NCBI RefSeq assembly: GCF_000226955.1
Contig: NZ_AGFU01000067.1
Span: 1 to 64,000, forward strand
DNA: 64,000 nucleotides
Direction of reading: 5' to 3'
Source: Sphingomonas elodea ATCC 31461
GTDB lineage: Bacteria; Pseudomonadota; Alphaproteobacteria; Sphingomonadales; Sphingomonadaceae
Shown: one piece after another, positions 9,236-17,568 of the stretch
Layout: each line of letters starts with the position of its first letter
How positions within the stretch are numbered: position 1 is the stretch's first letter
Notes under the pieces: generated by a model
Seen by the model: the letters and a program-made list of their open reading frames with translations, nothing else
Told to the model about the DNA's origin: nothing
The model's database searches: none
Position numbers and translations under genes: made by a program

Positions 9236-10540
9236 TCAGCGCCCCCGGTGGAGCGCCGCTTCCATGTCCTCGAGCCGGACGCCCTTGGTCTCGGGGAAGA
9301 AGCGCCAGACCACGAGCAGCTGGAGCAGGGTGGCGCCCGCGAAGAACCAGAAGGGCAGGCTGCGATCGAAATTCTGCGCGACGATCGGGAAGCCGAAGCT
9401 GAGCAGCGCCGCCCAGATCCAGTGGGTGGCGCTGCCCAGGGCCTGGCCGCGGGCGCGGACGCGGGTGGGGAAGATTTCCGACAGATACACCCAGATCACC
9501 GCCCCCTGCGACACCGCGAAGAAGGCGATGAACAGCACCAGCAACGGCAGCAGTAGCGCCTCGAGCCCCCGGCTCGCATAGACCAGCGCCACGCCGGCCA
9601 GCATCACGGCCGTGCCGGCCGCGCCCACCAGCAGCAGCGTGCGGCGGCCGACCCGGTCGATCAGCGTCATCGCGAGCAGCGTCGCCAGCAGGTTGGCCGC
9701 GCCGATCGAGACCGCCTGGACGTCGGCGGAGACCTGGCTGAACCCGGCGGCGGCGAAGATGTCGTTCAGATAATAGAGGATCGCGTTGATGCCGGTGAGC
9801 TGGTTGAAGCTGGCCACCGCGATGGCGAGCAGGATCGGCGTGCGGTGGCGCGCCCAGGAAAGGCGTTCGCCGTCGTCGCCGTGCGGTGGGGCCAGCGTCC
9901 AGTCGGTGAGGCCGATCCGGGCTGCCACGTCCAGCGCCTCGCTCTCGCGGCCGCGGGCGGCGAGCCAGCGCGGGCTCTGGGGAATGGTGAACATCGCGAG
10001 CAGGAAGACCAGCCCCGGCACGATCATGACGCCCAGCTTCCAGCGCCAGGCAGCCTCGCCGAGCGGGAGCGCCGAGACCACGGCGTTGCTGCAATAGGCC
10101 GCGAGGATGCCGCTGACGATCGAGAGCTGGAAGAGCCCGACCAGCGCCCCGCGCCGCGCGCTGGGGCTGATCTCGGCGATGAATACCGGCGCCAGCACCG
10201 AGGCGCCGCCGATCGCCAAGCCGCCGATGAAGCGGAACAGCACGAAGCTGGTGAGGCCGGTAGCCAGCGCGCAGCCCAGCGCCGAGAGGATGAACGCCAC
10301 GCCCACCCAGCGCAGCACCGCGCGCGCGCCGTAGCGGTCGCCGGGGATACCGGCACCGAGGGCGGCGATCAGCGTGCCGACCAACGCGGCCGAGACCGCG
10401 ATGCCGGTGCCGGTGGGGCTCAGCCCGAAGGCCTGGGTGATCGGTGCGGTAACCCCGGAGACGACCGCGGTGTCGAAGCCGAACAACAGGCCGGCCAGTG
10501 CGGCGGCGACGGCGATCCTGCCCTGGGTGGCTGCGGCCAT
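9236..10540 (-). CDS. Sugar:H+ symporter, major facilitator superfamily
   Basis: A 434-residue inner-membrane transporter with 12 predicted helices. Sugar-porter family marks are visible: GFDTAVVSG in helix 1, the loop motif GDRYGAR, IPQSPRWLAARGR after helix 6, and PETKGVRLEDME at the C-terminus. I placed the start at the ATG at 10540, which has GAGGAGAGG upstream and gives a normal N-terminus; an upstream extension of the frame is not membrane-like and runs into the promoter region. The neighbourhood suggests a monosaccharide or galacturonate-like substrate, but the sequence does not fix it. Confidence 0.88.
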   Translation of the reverse strand: MAAATQGRIAVAAALAGLLFGFDTAVVSGVTAPITQAFGLSPTGTGIAVSAALVGTLIAALGAGIPGDRYGARAVLRWVGVAFILSALGCALATGLTSFVLFRFIGGLAIGGASVLAPVFIAEISPSARRGALVGLFQLSIVSGILAAYCSNAVVSALPLGEAAWRWKLGVMIVPGLVFLLAMFTIPQSPRWLAARGRESEALDVAARIGLTDWTLAPPHGDDGERLSWARHRTPILLAIAVASFNQLTGINAILYYLNDIFAAAGFSQVSADVQAVSIGAANLLATLLAMTLIDRVGRRTLLLVGAAGTAVMLAGVALVYASRGLEALLLPLLVLFIAFFAVSQGAVIWVYLSEIFPTRVRARGQALGSATHWIWAALLSFGFPIVAQNFDRSLPFWFFAGATLLQLLVVWRFFPETKGVRLEDMEAALHRGR

Positions 10541-10713
10541 GCGGTGTTTCCTCTCCTCGTCGGCAATCGGGGCCGTTCCAAGCCTAAGGGCCTGTCGTGG
10601 AGGAGAATAGTTGAATTCGTAAAGTTGGTGAATAAAATCGCCGCGGGCCGTCCGACGGCGCTCACCCAAAACGACGTCGCCGGCGGTGTCCGGCAACCGG
10701 AGAGGATATCCCC

Positions 10714-12186
10714 ATGCGCATCCCGGCCCGTGCCTTCCCTCTGGGCGTCGCCACGCTGCTGCTGACCGCGGCGGCCGCGCCCGGCGCGCGCACGACCGTC
10801 ACCGGGGGCGCGGTGCGCGGGAGCGTGGCAGCCGATGGCGCCCAGGTCTTTCGCGGCATCCCCTATGCCGCGCCGCCGCTGGATCGGCTGCGCTGGCGCG
10901 CGCCGCAGCCGGTGCGACCCTGGCGGGGCGAGCGCGCGGCGATCGAGGGGGCGCCCGCCTGTCTGCAGAACGACTATGGGTGGAACCGGGGGGACGCGAC
11001 CCACGCCAGCGAGGATTGCCTGACGCTCGACGTGCGGACGCCGGGCCTCACGGGCAAGCGACCGGTGATGGTGTGGATCCATGGCGGCTCCAATCGTGCG
11101 GGCTCCGCGCGCGGCACGGTGGAATCGCGGATCACGCAACAGGGCGTGGTGCTCGTCGCGATCCAGTATCGGCTCGGCATCTTCGGCTTCCTCGCGCATC
11201 GCGGCGCGGCGGCGGAGGCGAAAGGCCATGCCGGCAATTACGGGCTGATGGACCAGATTGCCGCGCTGCGCTGGGTGCGCGCCAACATCGCGGCGTTCGG
11301 CGGCGATCCGGGCAACGTCACGATCTTCGGCGAGAGCGCGGGATCGCAGGACGTGTCGCTGCTGCTCGCCGCGCCTGCGGCGCGCGGCCTGTTCGCGCGG
11401 GCGATCCTGCAGAGCGGCACGCCCGGCTTCGGCATGCCGTTCCGCCCGCTGGGCCAGGCGCTGGCGCTGGGGGACCAGGCCGAGCGACTGGCGGGCGTGC
11501 GCGGCATCGCGGGCTTGCGCGCGGCGTCGGCGGCGACGCTGCTCGCGACCGACCGCAAGCTGCACGATCCCGTGATCGCGCGGCCCGACTCGGTGTGGAA
11601 CGATGACATGGTGTGGCTGCGCACCCAGATCGACGGTGCGGTGCTGCCGCGCTCGCCGCGTGCGCTGCTGCTGGCGGCCCCGCGACGCCCTGTCCTCCTC
11701 GGCACCAGCATCGCCGAGTTCGGCCCGGCCGAGGGGGCGCTCGACCTGAGCAGGGCGCTGCGACTCGGCTTCGGCGCGCATGCCGATGCGGCGGCGGCGT
11801 TGTATCGCGCGCCCGACGATCGCCGGGGCGGCCCGCTGCTCGCCTTGTCGACCGACCTCATTTTCACGTGCCCGACCGAGCAGCTGGCGACGCTGCTGGC
11901 GGGGCGGGGCTGGCCGGTGTGGCGGTATCGCTTCGATTTGGCCCGCGACGGAGGGCGCAGCAGCCATGGATCGGAGCTGCCCTTCCTGTTCGACGGCCTC
12001 GCCATCGGCGGCCAGCCGGCGCTGCTCCAGCAGCTGTGGACCCGTTTCGCGACCACCGGTGCGCAGGCAGCCGCATGGCCGCGCTATACCCCTGCTTACC
12101 CTCTCGGCGTGACCTTCGACAGCGCCGGCATGACCCCCGGTCCTCTCGCCGTACCCGCCAGCTGTCGTTTCCGTTCAGCCCTCTAG
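10714..12186 (+). CDS. Type B carboxylesterase, secreted
   Basis: A 490-residue serine esterase of the carboxylesterase/cholinesterase family (PF00135). A signal peptide covers about residues 1-24. Family signatures are EDCLTLDV (100-107), the oxyanion HGG near 123-125, and the nucleophile elbow FGESAGSQ with Ser208. The late HGSELPF supplies the probable catalytic His. It is transcribed divergently from the sugar porter across a 173-base gap. It probably cleaves ester decorations of plant material in the periplasm; the specific ester is unknown. Confidence 0.88.
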   Translation: MRIPARAFPLGVATLLLTAAAAPGARTTVTGGAVRGSVAADGAQVFRGIPYAAPPLDRLRWRAPQPVRPWRGERAAIEGAPACLQNDYGWNRGDATHASEDCLTLDVRTPGLTGKRPVMVWIHGGSNRAGSARGTVESRITQQGVVLVAIQYRLGIFGFLAHRGAAAEAKGHAGNYGLMDQIAALRWVRANIAAFGGDPGNVTIFGESAGSQDVSLLLAAPAARGLFARAILQSGTPGFGMPFRPLGQALALGDQAERLAGVRGIAGLRAASAATLLATDRKLHDPVIARPDSVWNDDMVWLRTQIDGAVLPRSPRALLLAAPRRPVLLGTSIAEFGPAEGALDLSRALRLGFGAHADAAAALYRAPDDRRGGPLLALSTDLIFTCPTEQLATLLAGRGWPVWRYRFDLARDGGRSSHGSELPFLFDGLAIGGQPALLQQLWTRFATTGAQAAAWPRYTPAYPLGVTFDSAGMTPGPLAVPASCRFRSAL

Positions 12187-12248
12187 CCGGAACAGTTGCA
12201 AAAACGCCGCACTGCGCCGGATCAAAAAGAAAAGTTGAAATATTTAAG

Positions 12249-12277
12249 TTGACCCTGCTCCGCCTTTGATCTTTACA
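12249..12277 (+). promoter_or_regulatory. Possible sigma-70 promoter ahead of the second large receptor
   Basis: TTGACC (12249-12254), 17 bases, then TTTACA (12272-12277), about 97 bases before the receptor ATG. The -35 is good but the -10 matches the consensus poorly, so this is a weak call. Confidence 0.3.
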
Positions 12278-12373
12278 TCCCACCTGACGGCAAAAGCCGC
12301 TGATCTGGGAGAGGAAGGGGACGTGCGCGCCGCGCATGCCACGGCATCTCCCGACGACTTGGGAGTTTTCGAC

Positions 12374-15300
12374 ATGGCTATCTCTTTCCACCAGCGCCGT
12401 GGGGCGCTGCTGTGCGCCGCATCCTTGCTGTGCCTTGCCACCGGCGGTGTCGCGTTCGCGCAGGATAGCGCGCCCGCTGCTGACAGCGCTGCCGGGCAAG
12501 ACGCTCCGGTCGACATCGTCGTCACCGGCATCCGCGCCTCGCAGGCCCGCGCGATCGGCGTGAAGCGCGATGCGGCCTCCGTGGTCGACGCGATCTCCGC
12601 CGAAGACATCGGCAAGCTGCCCGATGTGACCATCTCGGACTCGCTCCAGCGCATTACCGGCGTGCAGATCCGCCGCGACGCGGGCGAGGGGGCCGCGATC
12701 AACATACGCGGCCTGCCGCAGGTCACCACGCTGCTCAACGGCGAAGCCTATCTGGGCGCCAACTCGATCACCGCGGTCCAGCCGAACTTCAACGACATCC
12801 CGTCGCAGCTCTTCTCGGGCGCGGACGTGATCAAGTCGACCACGGCGGACCTGCTCAACGCCGGCATCACCGGTACGGTCAACCTGCGCACCCGCCGCCC
12901 GTTCGACCTGAAGCGCGGCCTGACGCTCGCCGCCACCGCCGAAGGCTCGTACGGCGACAAGACCAAGAGCCTGGACCCCAACGTCAACGGGCTGGTCGGC
13001 TGGCAGAACGACCGCGTCGGCTTCATCGTCTCGGCCGCCTATTCCGATCTCAACCTCTCCAACTCGCACAACGGCATCCAGGAAGGGTACGGCGCGGCGC
13101 TCCATAACGAGGGCCTGGCCGATGCCACCAGCTGCGGCGGCTTCTCGCCCCAGGCGCCGGGCTGCACCGGCGTCACCCGTCCGCGCGGGACGCCCGTGGC
13201 CGGCGGCATCGACGTGAACGGCGACGGCGATGCGAAGGACGCGTTCATCGTGCCGCAGGGCTTCACCGCGTGGAACCGCATCACCCAGCGCCAGCGCCTG
13301 GGCGTCAACGGCTCGTTCCAGGCCAAGCTGAACGACGCGCTGACCTTCACCGCCGACGGCTTCTACACCCGGCAGACCCAGTATAACCGCACCGCCGGCA
13401 TCCAGATGCAGGACGTGAACTGGCAGGCCGCGGAGTTCGTGCCGACCAAGACGCGCAACACCGGCGCGACCTCGGGCGGGTTCGACGTCAACACGATCCA
13501 GGCCTATCAGTACGATCTCGGCAACTTCGATTCCTATTCGGAGACCTACCGCTGGAAGTCCGAGTCGCAGAACTACAATGCCGAGCTGCACTTCGATAAC
13601 GGCGGCAAGTTCCGCGCGACCCTGCGCGGCATTTACGGCAAGGCCAAGCAGGACCAGGACCAGAGCTACCTCCAGTTCAGCCTGAGCAACGGCCTGCAGT
13701 GGCAGCCGGGCGGCATCGGCCATTATCCGGCGGCGATCGGCGGCGACCGCGCGTTCAATCCCGCCGGCTACACCGTCAACACGCTGGCCGGCCTGAACTC
13801 GCTCCGGGCGACCGTCGACTATACCGGCGACCAGCCGAGTTTCACCCTGCCGACCCAGCTCACCTCGCTGCTCGGCAACGCATCGAACTATGCGCTGAAG
13901 ACCATGTCCTCCGAGGACAATTATCGCCGCAATGCCGACCTGAAGGTCGCGCGCTTCGATGCCGAATATGATGTGAGCGACCTGTTCAACATCACCGCCG
14001 GCGCGCGCTACAGCGATCGCTCGGTCGACAACTACCAGTTCGAGCGGGTCGCCCCGGTCTATGCCGGCCAGGGTGCCAGCAACCCGGCCGGTTGCCTGGT
14101 CAAGTGGAAGGCGTTCGACGTTTCGGTCAACGACAAGACCTGTTCGGCGGGCGATGCCGCCGGCTTCTACACCGCCGGGCTCACCCGCAAGGCGACCGAC
14201 TCCGCATTCGACGGCCAGGTGAAGCAGTACAACCTGCCCGGCGCCGGCCTGCCGGCCATCTATGTGCTCGACCCGCACGTGATGGACGACGCCGCGGCGT
14301 TCCAGAACCGGTTCTATCCGGGCGAGCAGGAGCACATGAACCCCGGCGCGTCCTACGACGTGGGCATCAAGCAGTGGTCGGGCTATTTCCAGCTCAACTT
14401 CAAGGAGCTGGAGCTGGGCGGCATCACCGTGCGCGGCAATGGCGGTCTGCGGGTGATCAACACCAAGCTCGACATCCGCCAGAACGTCGTCGGCGGGCCG
14501 CTGCCCTATGGCCTGTCGAACCTGGATGGCGGTGACCTGCGCACCAAGCGCAACTTCACCGACTTCCTGCCGGCGTTCAACCTGGCGTTCGACTTCACGC
14601 CCAAGCTGCGCCTGCGTCTCGCCTATGCGCGGACGATGACGCTGCTCAACCTCGACCAATGGGGTGGGGGCCTGACGCCGAACTACGCGATCCAGACCGA
14701 TCCGACGACCGGCCAGCCGATCTTCCGCGTCACCGGCGGCAGCCAGGCGGGCAACCCGCAGCTCGACCCGTGGCGCGCGGACAATCTCGATGCCTCGCTC
14801 GAATTCTATATCGGCAAGGCCTCGATGATCAGCCTCGCGGCCTTCTACATCGACGTGCAGAGCTTCATCCAGAACGGCATCATCTACCGCAGCGACCTGC
14901 CCGACAATGACGGCGTGGTGCGCAACCGCACGGTGCCGATCAACACGCTGGTCCAGGGGGGCGGCGGCACGCTGAAGGGCGTGGAGGCGTCGTGGAAGCA
15001 GTCGTTCGGCGACCTCGGCTTCCTGCCGGGCTTCGTCCGCGACTTCGGCTACGACCTGAACTTCACCTACTCGCCGTCGAGCACCGGCAAGACCGATCTG
15101 GCCTGGCAGGAGATTCCGTTCCAGGATAACTCCAAATATCAGGCCAATGCCGCGCTCTATTACCAGGCGCATGGTCTGCAGGCGCGTGTTGCGTGGAACT
15201 ATCGGTCGAAGCGCGCGGTCCAGTCGGACTTCGTCAACGGCCTGACGGGTTCGCAGCTGTACCAGGCGCCGACCAACTATGTCGACGCATCGATCAGCTA

Positions 15301-15448
15301 CGACATCACGCCGAACGTGACGATCTACGGCCAGGGCCAGAACCTGACCGGCGAGTATGAGAAATACTACATCGTCTATCCGGACCAGCGCGCCTACAAC
15401 AACATCTACGAACGCCGCTTCATGGCGGGTGCGCGCATCAAGTTCTAA
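12374..15448 (+). CDS. TonB-dependent receptor, large oligosaccharide type
   Basis: A 1024-residue outer-membrane receptor. The signal peptide ends near GGVAFAQ, a TonB-box-like DIVVTGIR follows, and the plug contains DIGKLPDVTISDSLQRITGV. The barrel ends in Phe (GARIKF). There is no STN domain, unlike the receptor at 4.5-7.6 kb, so it should not signal through FecR. I chose the ATG at 12374 because it opens directly into the signal peptide; an upstream in-frame ATG adds 36 residues with no such character. It is followed by a terminator and then a flavin halogenase, a pairing seen repeatedly in Caulobacter- and Sphingomonas-type genomes. Ligand unknown. Confidence 0.92.
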   Translation: MAISFHQRRGALLCAASLLCLATGGVAFAQDSAPAADSAAGQDAPVDIVVTGIRASQARAIGVKRDAASVVDAISAEDIGKLPDVTISDSLQRITGVQIRRDAGEGAAINIRGLPQVTTLLNGEAYLGANSITAVQPNFNDIPSQLFSGADVIKSTTADLLNAGITGTVNLRTRRPFDLKRGLTLAATAEGSYGDKTKSLDPNVNGLVGWQNDRVGFIVSAAYSDLNLSNSHNGIQEGYGAALHNEGLADATSCGGFSPQAPGCTGVTRPRGTPVAGGIDVNGDGDAKDAFIVPQGFTAWNRITQRQRLGVNGSFQAKLNDALTFTADGFYTRQTQYNRTAGIQMQDVNWQAAEFVPTKTRNTGATSGGFDVNTIQAYQYDLGNFDSYSETYRWKSESQNYNAELHFDNGGKFRATLRGIYGKAKQDQDQSYLQFSLSNGLQWQPGGIGHYPAAIGGDRAFNPAGYTVNTLAGLNSLRATVDYTGDQPSFTLPTQLTSLLGNASNYALKTMSSEDNYRRNADLKVARFDAEYDVSDLFNITAGARYSDRSVDNYQFERVAPVYAGQGASNPAGCLVKWKAFDVSVNDKTCSAGDAAGFYTAGLTRKATDSAFDGQVKQYNLPGAGLPAIYVLDPHVMDDAAAFQNRFYPGEQEHMNPGASYDVGIKQWSGYFQLNFKELELGGITVRGNGGLRVINTKLDIRQNVVGGPLPYGLSNLDGGDLRTKRNFTDFLPAFNLAFDFTPKLRLRLAYARTMTLLNLDQWGGGLTPNYAIQTDPTTGQPIFRVTGGSQAGNPQLDPWRADNLDASLEFYIGKASMISLAAFYIDVQSFIQNGIIYRSDLPDNDGVVRNRTVPINTLVQGGGGTLKGVEASWKQSFGDLGFLPGFVRDFGYDLNFTYSPSSTGKTDLAWQEIPFQDNSKYQANAALYYQAHGLQARVAWNYRSKRAVQSDFVNGLTGSQLYQAPTNYVDASISYDITPNVTIYGQGQNLTGEYEKYYIVYPDQRAYNNIYERRFMAGARIKF

Positions 15449-15462
15449 CCTTCACCCCCGCC

Positions 15463-15501
15463 TGCGCCCGGGTTCCCGATGAATCCGGGCGCATCTTTTT
15501 C
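15463..15501 (+). terminator. Rho-independent terminator after the receptor
   Basis: TGCGCCCGG (15463-15471) pairs perfectly with CCGGGCGCA (15485-15493) and is followed by TCTTTTT. It lies 45 bases before the halogenase start, so it may also limit read-through into that gene. Confidence 0.8.
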
Positions 15502-15545
15502 CGGGGTGCTTCTTCCTTCCTCCCGTTGGGCGTAGGACCTGAACC

Positions 15546-17060
15546 ATGCGTGCGGCAGGACAACCGATCCGTTCCATCCTGATCGTCGGCGGCGGGACCG
15601 CCGGGTGGATGGCGGCAGCCTTGCTCGAGCGGCTGCTCGATCGCCAGCCCGTCTCCATCACCCTGCTCGAAAGCCCCGACATCCGCACCGTCGGCGTCGG
15701 CGAGGCGACGGTGCCCGCGATCCGCGACTATTTCCGCGCGATCGGGATCAGCGAGGCCGAGGTGCTGCGCGAGGCCAAGGGCACCGCCAAGCTCGGCATC
15801 GAATTCTGCGACTGGGCGCGGCCGGGGCACCGTTTCTTCCATCCCTTCGGCCTGTACGGCATCGCCTCGCGCGGGGTGGGATTCCATCATTATTGGCTGA
15901 AGCGGCGCAAGGCCGGCGACACCGCGCCGCTCGCCGACTTCTGCCTCGCCACCCAGATGGCGATGCAGGGCCTGATGATGCCGCCGGCGGAGAACCCGCC
16001 CAACGATCTCGGCGTGTTCGACTGGGCAGTGCAGTTCGACGCAGGGCTGTTCGCGCGGTTGCTGGCGCGCGTCGCCACGGCGCGCGGCGTGCGCCATGTC
16101 GAGGGCACGGTCGCCAGCGTCCAGCAGGATGGCGAGACCGGCTTCCTCACCGGCGTGACGCTGGCCGACGGCAGCGCGATCGAGGCGGACCTGTTCCTCG
16201 ACTGCACCGGCTTTCGCAGCCTGCTGCTCGGCCAGACGCTGGGCGTGCCCTTTGTCGACTGGACCCATCTGCTGCCCTGCGACCGCGCGGTGGCGATGCC
16301 GTGCGCGCACGGCGATGCCTTCACCCCCTATACCCGCAGCACCGCGCTCGCCGCCGGCTGGCAGTGGCGGATCCCGCTGCAGCACCGTGTCGGCAACGGC
16401 TATGTCTATGCGAGCGCCCATATATCCGATGACGAGGCGCAGGCGGTGCTGCGTGGCCGGCTGGAGGGCGAGGCGCTGGCCGAGCCCAATTTCCTGCGCT
16501 TCACCACCGGCCACCGCGCGCGGCCATGGGAGAAGAACGTCGTCGCGATCGGCCTGTCCGCCGGGTTCCTCGAGCCGCTCGAATCGACCAGCCTCACGCT
16601 GATCCAGTCGGGGGTGGAGCGGCTCGGCACGCTGATGCCAGATCGCGGTTTCGCGCCCGAGCTGGCCGACGAGTTCAACCGGATCACCGCGCTGGAATTC
16701 GCGCGCATCCGCGATTTCCTGCTGCTCCATTACTGGGCGAACGGCCGGGTAGGGGAGCCGCTGTGGGATGCCGCCCGCGCGCTGACCTTGCCGGAGGAGC
16801 TGGCGCACAAGGTCTCGCTGTTCCGCAGCCGCGGCGTGTTCGCGCGCTACGAGTGGGAATCGTTCCGCGATCCCAGCTGGTTGTCCATGTATGCCGGCTT
16901 CGACCTGCTGCCCGAACGGCACGATCCGCTCGCCGACCATTTCACGGACGGCGAACTGGAAGGGGCGTTCGCGCGGATGCGCGAGGCGGTGGGGCGGGCG
17001 ATGGCGCTGGCCCGGCCGCATCGGGAGTATCTGAAGGCGATCGGCGGGCTTGCGGACTGA
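15546..17060 (+). CDS. Tryptophan-halogenase-family flavoprotein
   Basis: A 504-residue FADH2-dependent halogenase-like enzyme. The flavin motif GGGTAGW is at about 15-21, and GVGEATVP at 50-57. The halogenase signature WxWxIP is intact as WQWRIP at 272-277, which distinguishes the family from monooxygenases. Lys82 in AKLGIEF aligns by context with the catalytic lysine of PrnA/RebH, and EPLES at 343-347 places the substrate-site Glu-Ser at 346-347. No flavin reductase gene is visible nearby. Paralogues next to TonB receptors are common in this bacterial group and their substrates are mostly unknown, so free tryptophan should not be assumed. Confidence 0.88.
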   Translation: MRAAGQPIRSILIVGGGTAGWMAAALLERLLDRQPVSITLLESPDIRTVGVGEATVPAIRDYFRAIGISEAEVLREAKGTAKLGIEFCDWARPGHRFFHPFGLYGIASRGVGFHHYWLKRRKAGDTAPLADFCLATQMAMQGLMMPPAENPPNDLGVFDWAVQFDAGLFARLLARVATARGVRHVEGTVASVQQDGETGFLTGVTLADGSAIEADLFLDCTGFRSLLLGQTLGVPFVDWTHLLPCDRAVAMPCAHGDAFTPYTRSTALAAGWQWRIPLQHRVGNGYVYASAHISDDEAQAVLRGRLEGEALAEPNFLRFTTGHRARPWEKNVVAIGLSAGFLEPLESTSLTLIQSGVERLGTLMPDRGFAPELADEFNRITALEFARIRDFLLLHYWANGRVGEPLWDAARALTLPEELAHKVSLFRSRGVFARYEWESFRDPSWLSMYAGFDLLPERHDPLADHFTDGELEGAFARMREAVGRAMALARPHREYLKAIGGLAD

Positions 17061-17099
17061 CGTTCGACAACGCCGCCGCGTCGCGCTACGCACAGGACC

Positions 17100-17501
17100 G
17101 TGACCGCGCTGCGCCGCCTTCTGTTCGATCATCGCCTGCTCTGCGGCTGGCTGATCGCGGCTGCGTTGCTGATGAAGGCGGTGCTGCCGGCAGGGTTCAT
17201 GCCGATGGCATCGGGCGGCACGATCGTGCTCGGTTTCTGTTCGGGCTATGGCCCGCAGAAGATGGCGGTGACGCTGCCTGCCCGCGGGGACGGGTCGGAT
17301 CCCGCCGAGCATCAGAAGAGCGAGATGCCCTGCGCCTTTGCCGGCCTCGGCATGGCCGGGCTCGCCGCGGTCGATCCCGTACTGCTGGTTCTGGCGATCG
17401 CCTTCGTCCTCGCATTGGCGATCCGCACGGCAACCGCCATTCCCGCGGTCGCGCGCGTCTATCTGCGACCACCCCTTAGAGGGCCCCCGCACCACGCCTG
17501 A
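17100..17501 (+). CDS. DUF2946-like small membrane protein
   Basis: A 133-residue protein starting at GTG with AGGA upstream. One hydrophobic segment lies near residues 14-35 (CGWLIAAALLMKAVLPAGFMP) and another near 90-112. The PAGFMP motif, a central Cys (CAFAGL) and the C-terminal LRPPLRGPP match the DUF2946 family as I know it. Function is not established; members often sit before metal-related TonB receptors, as here, so a role in metal uptake or handling is an inference. Confidence 0.7.
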   Translation: MTALRRLLFDHRLLCGWLIAAALLMKAVLPAGFMPMASGGTIVLGFCSGYGPQKMAVTLPARGDGSDPAEHQKSEMPCAFAGLGMAGLAAVDPVLLVLAIAFVLALAIRTATAIPAVARVYLRPPLRGPPHHA

Positions 17502-17568
17502 TTCCACCATTTGATGTTCGCGTGCCGGTCGCCCGGCGACCGCGCGCACCCGGATCAGGAAAAAGTGC

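Noticed and set aside
11864-15172. A 1102-codon open frame on the minus strand across the second receptor
   Set aside because: Shadow of the plus-strand esterase and receptor; low-complexity composition and no start signal.
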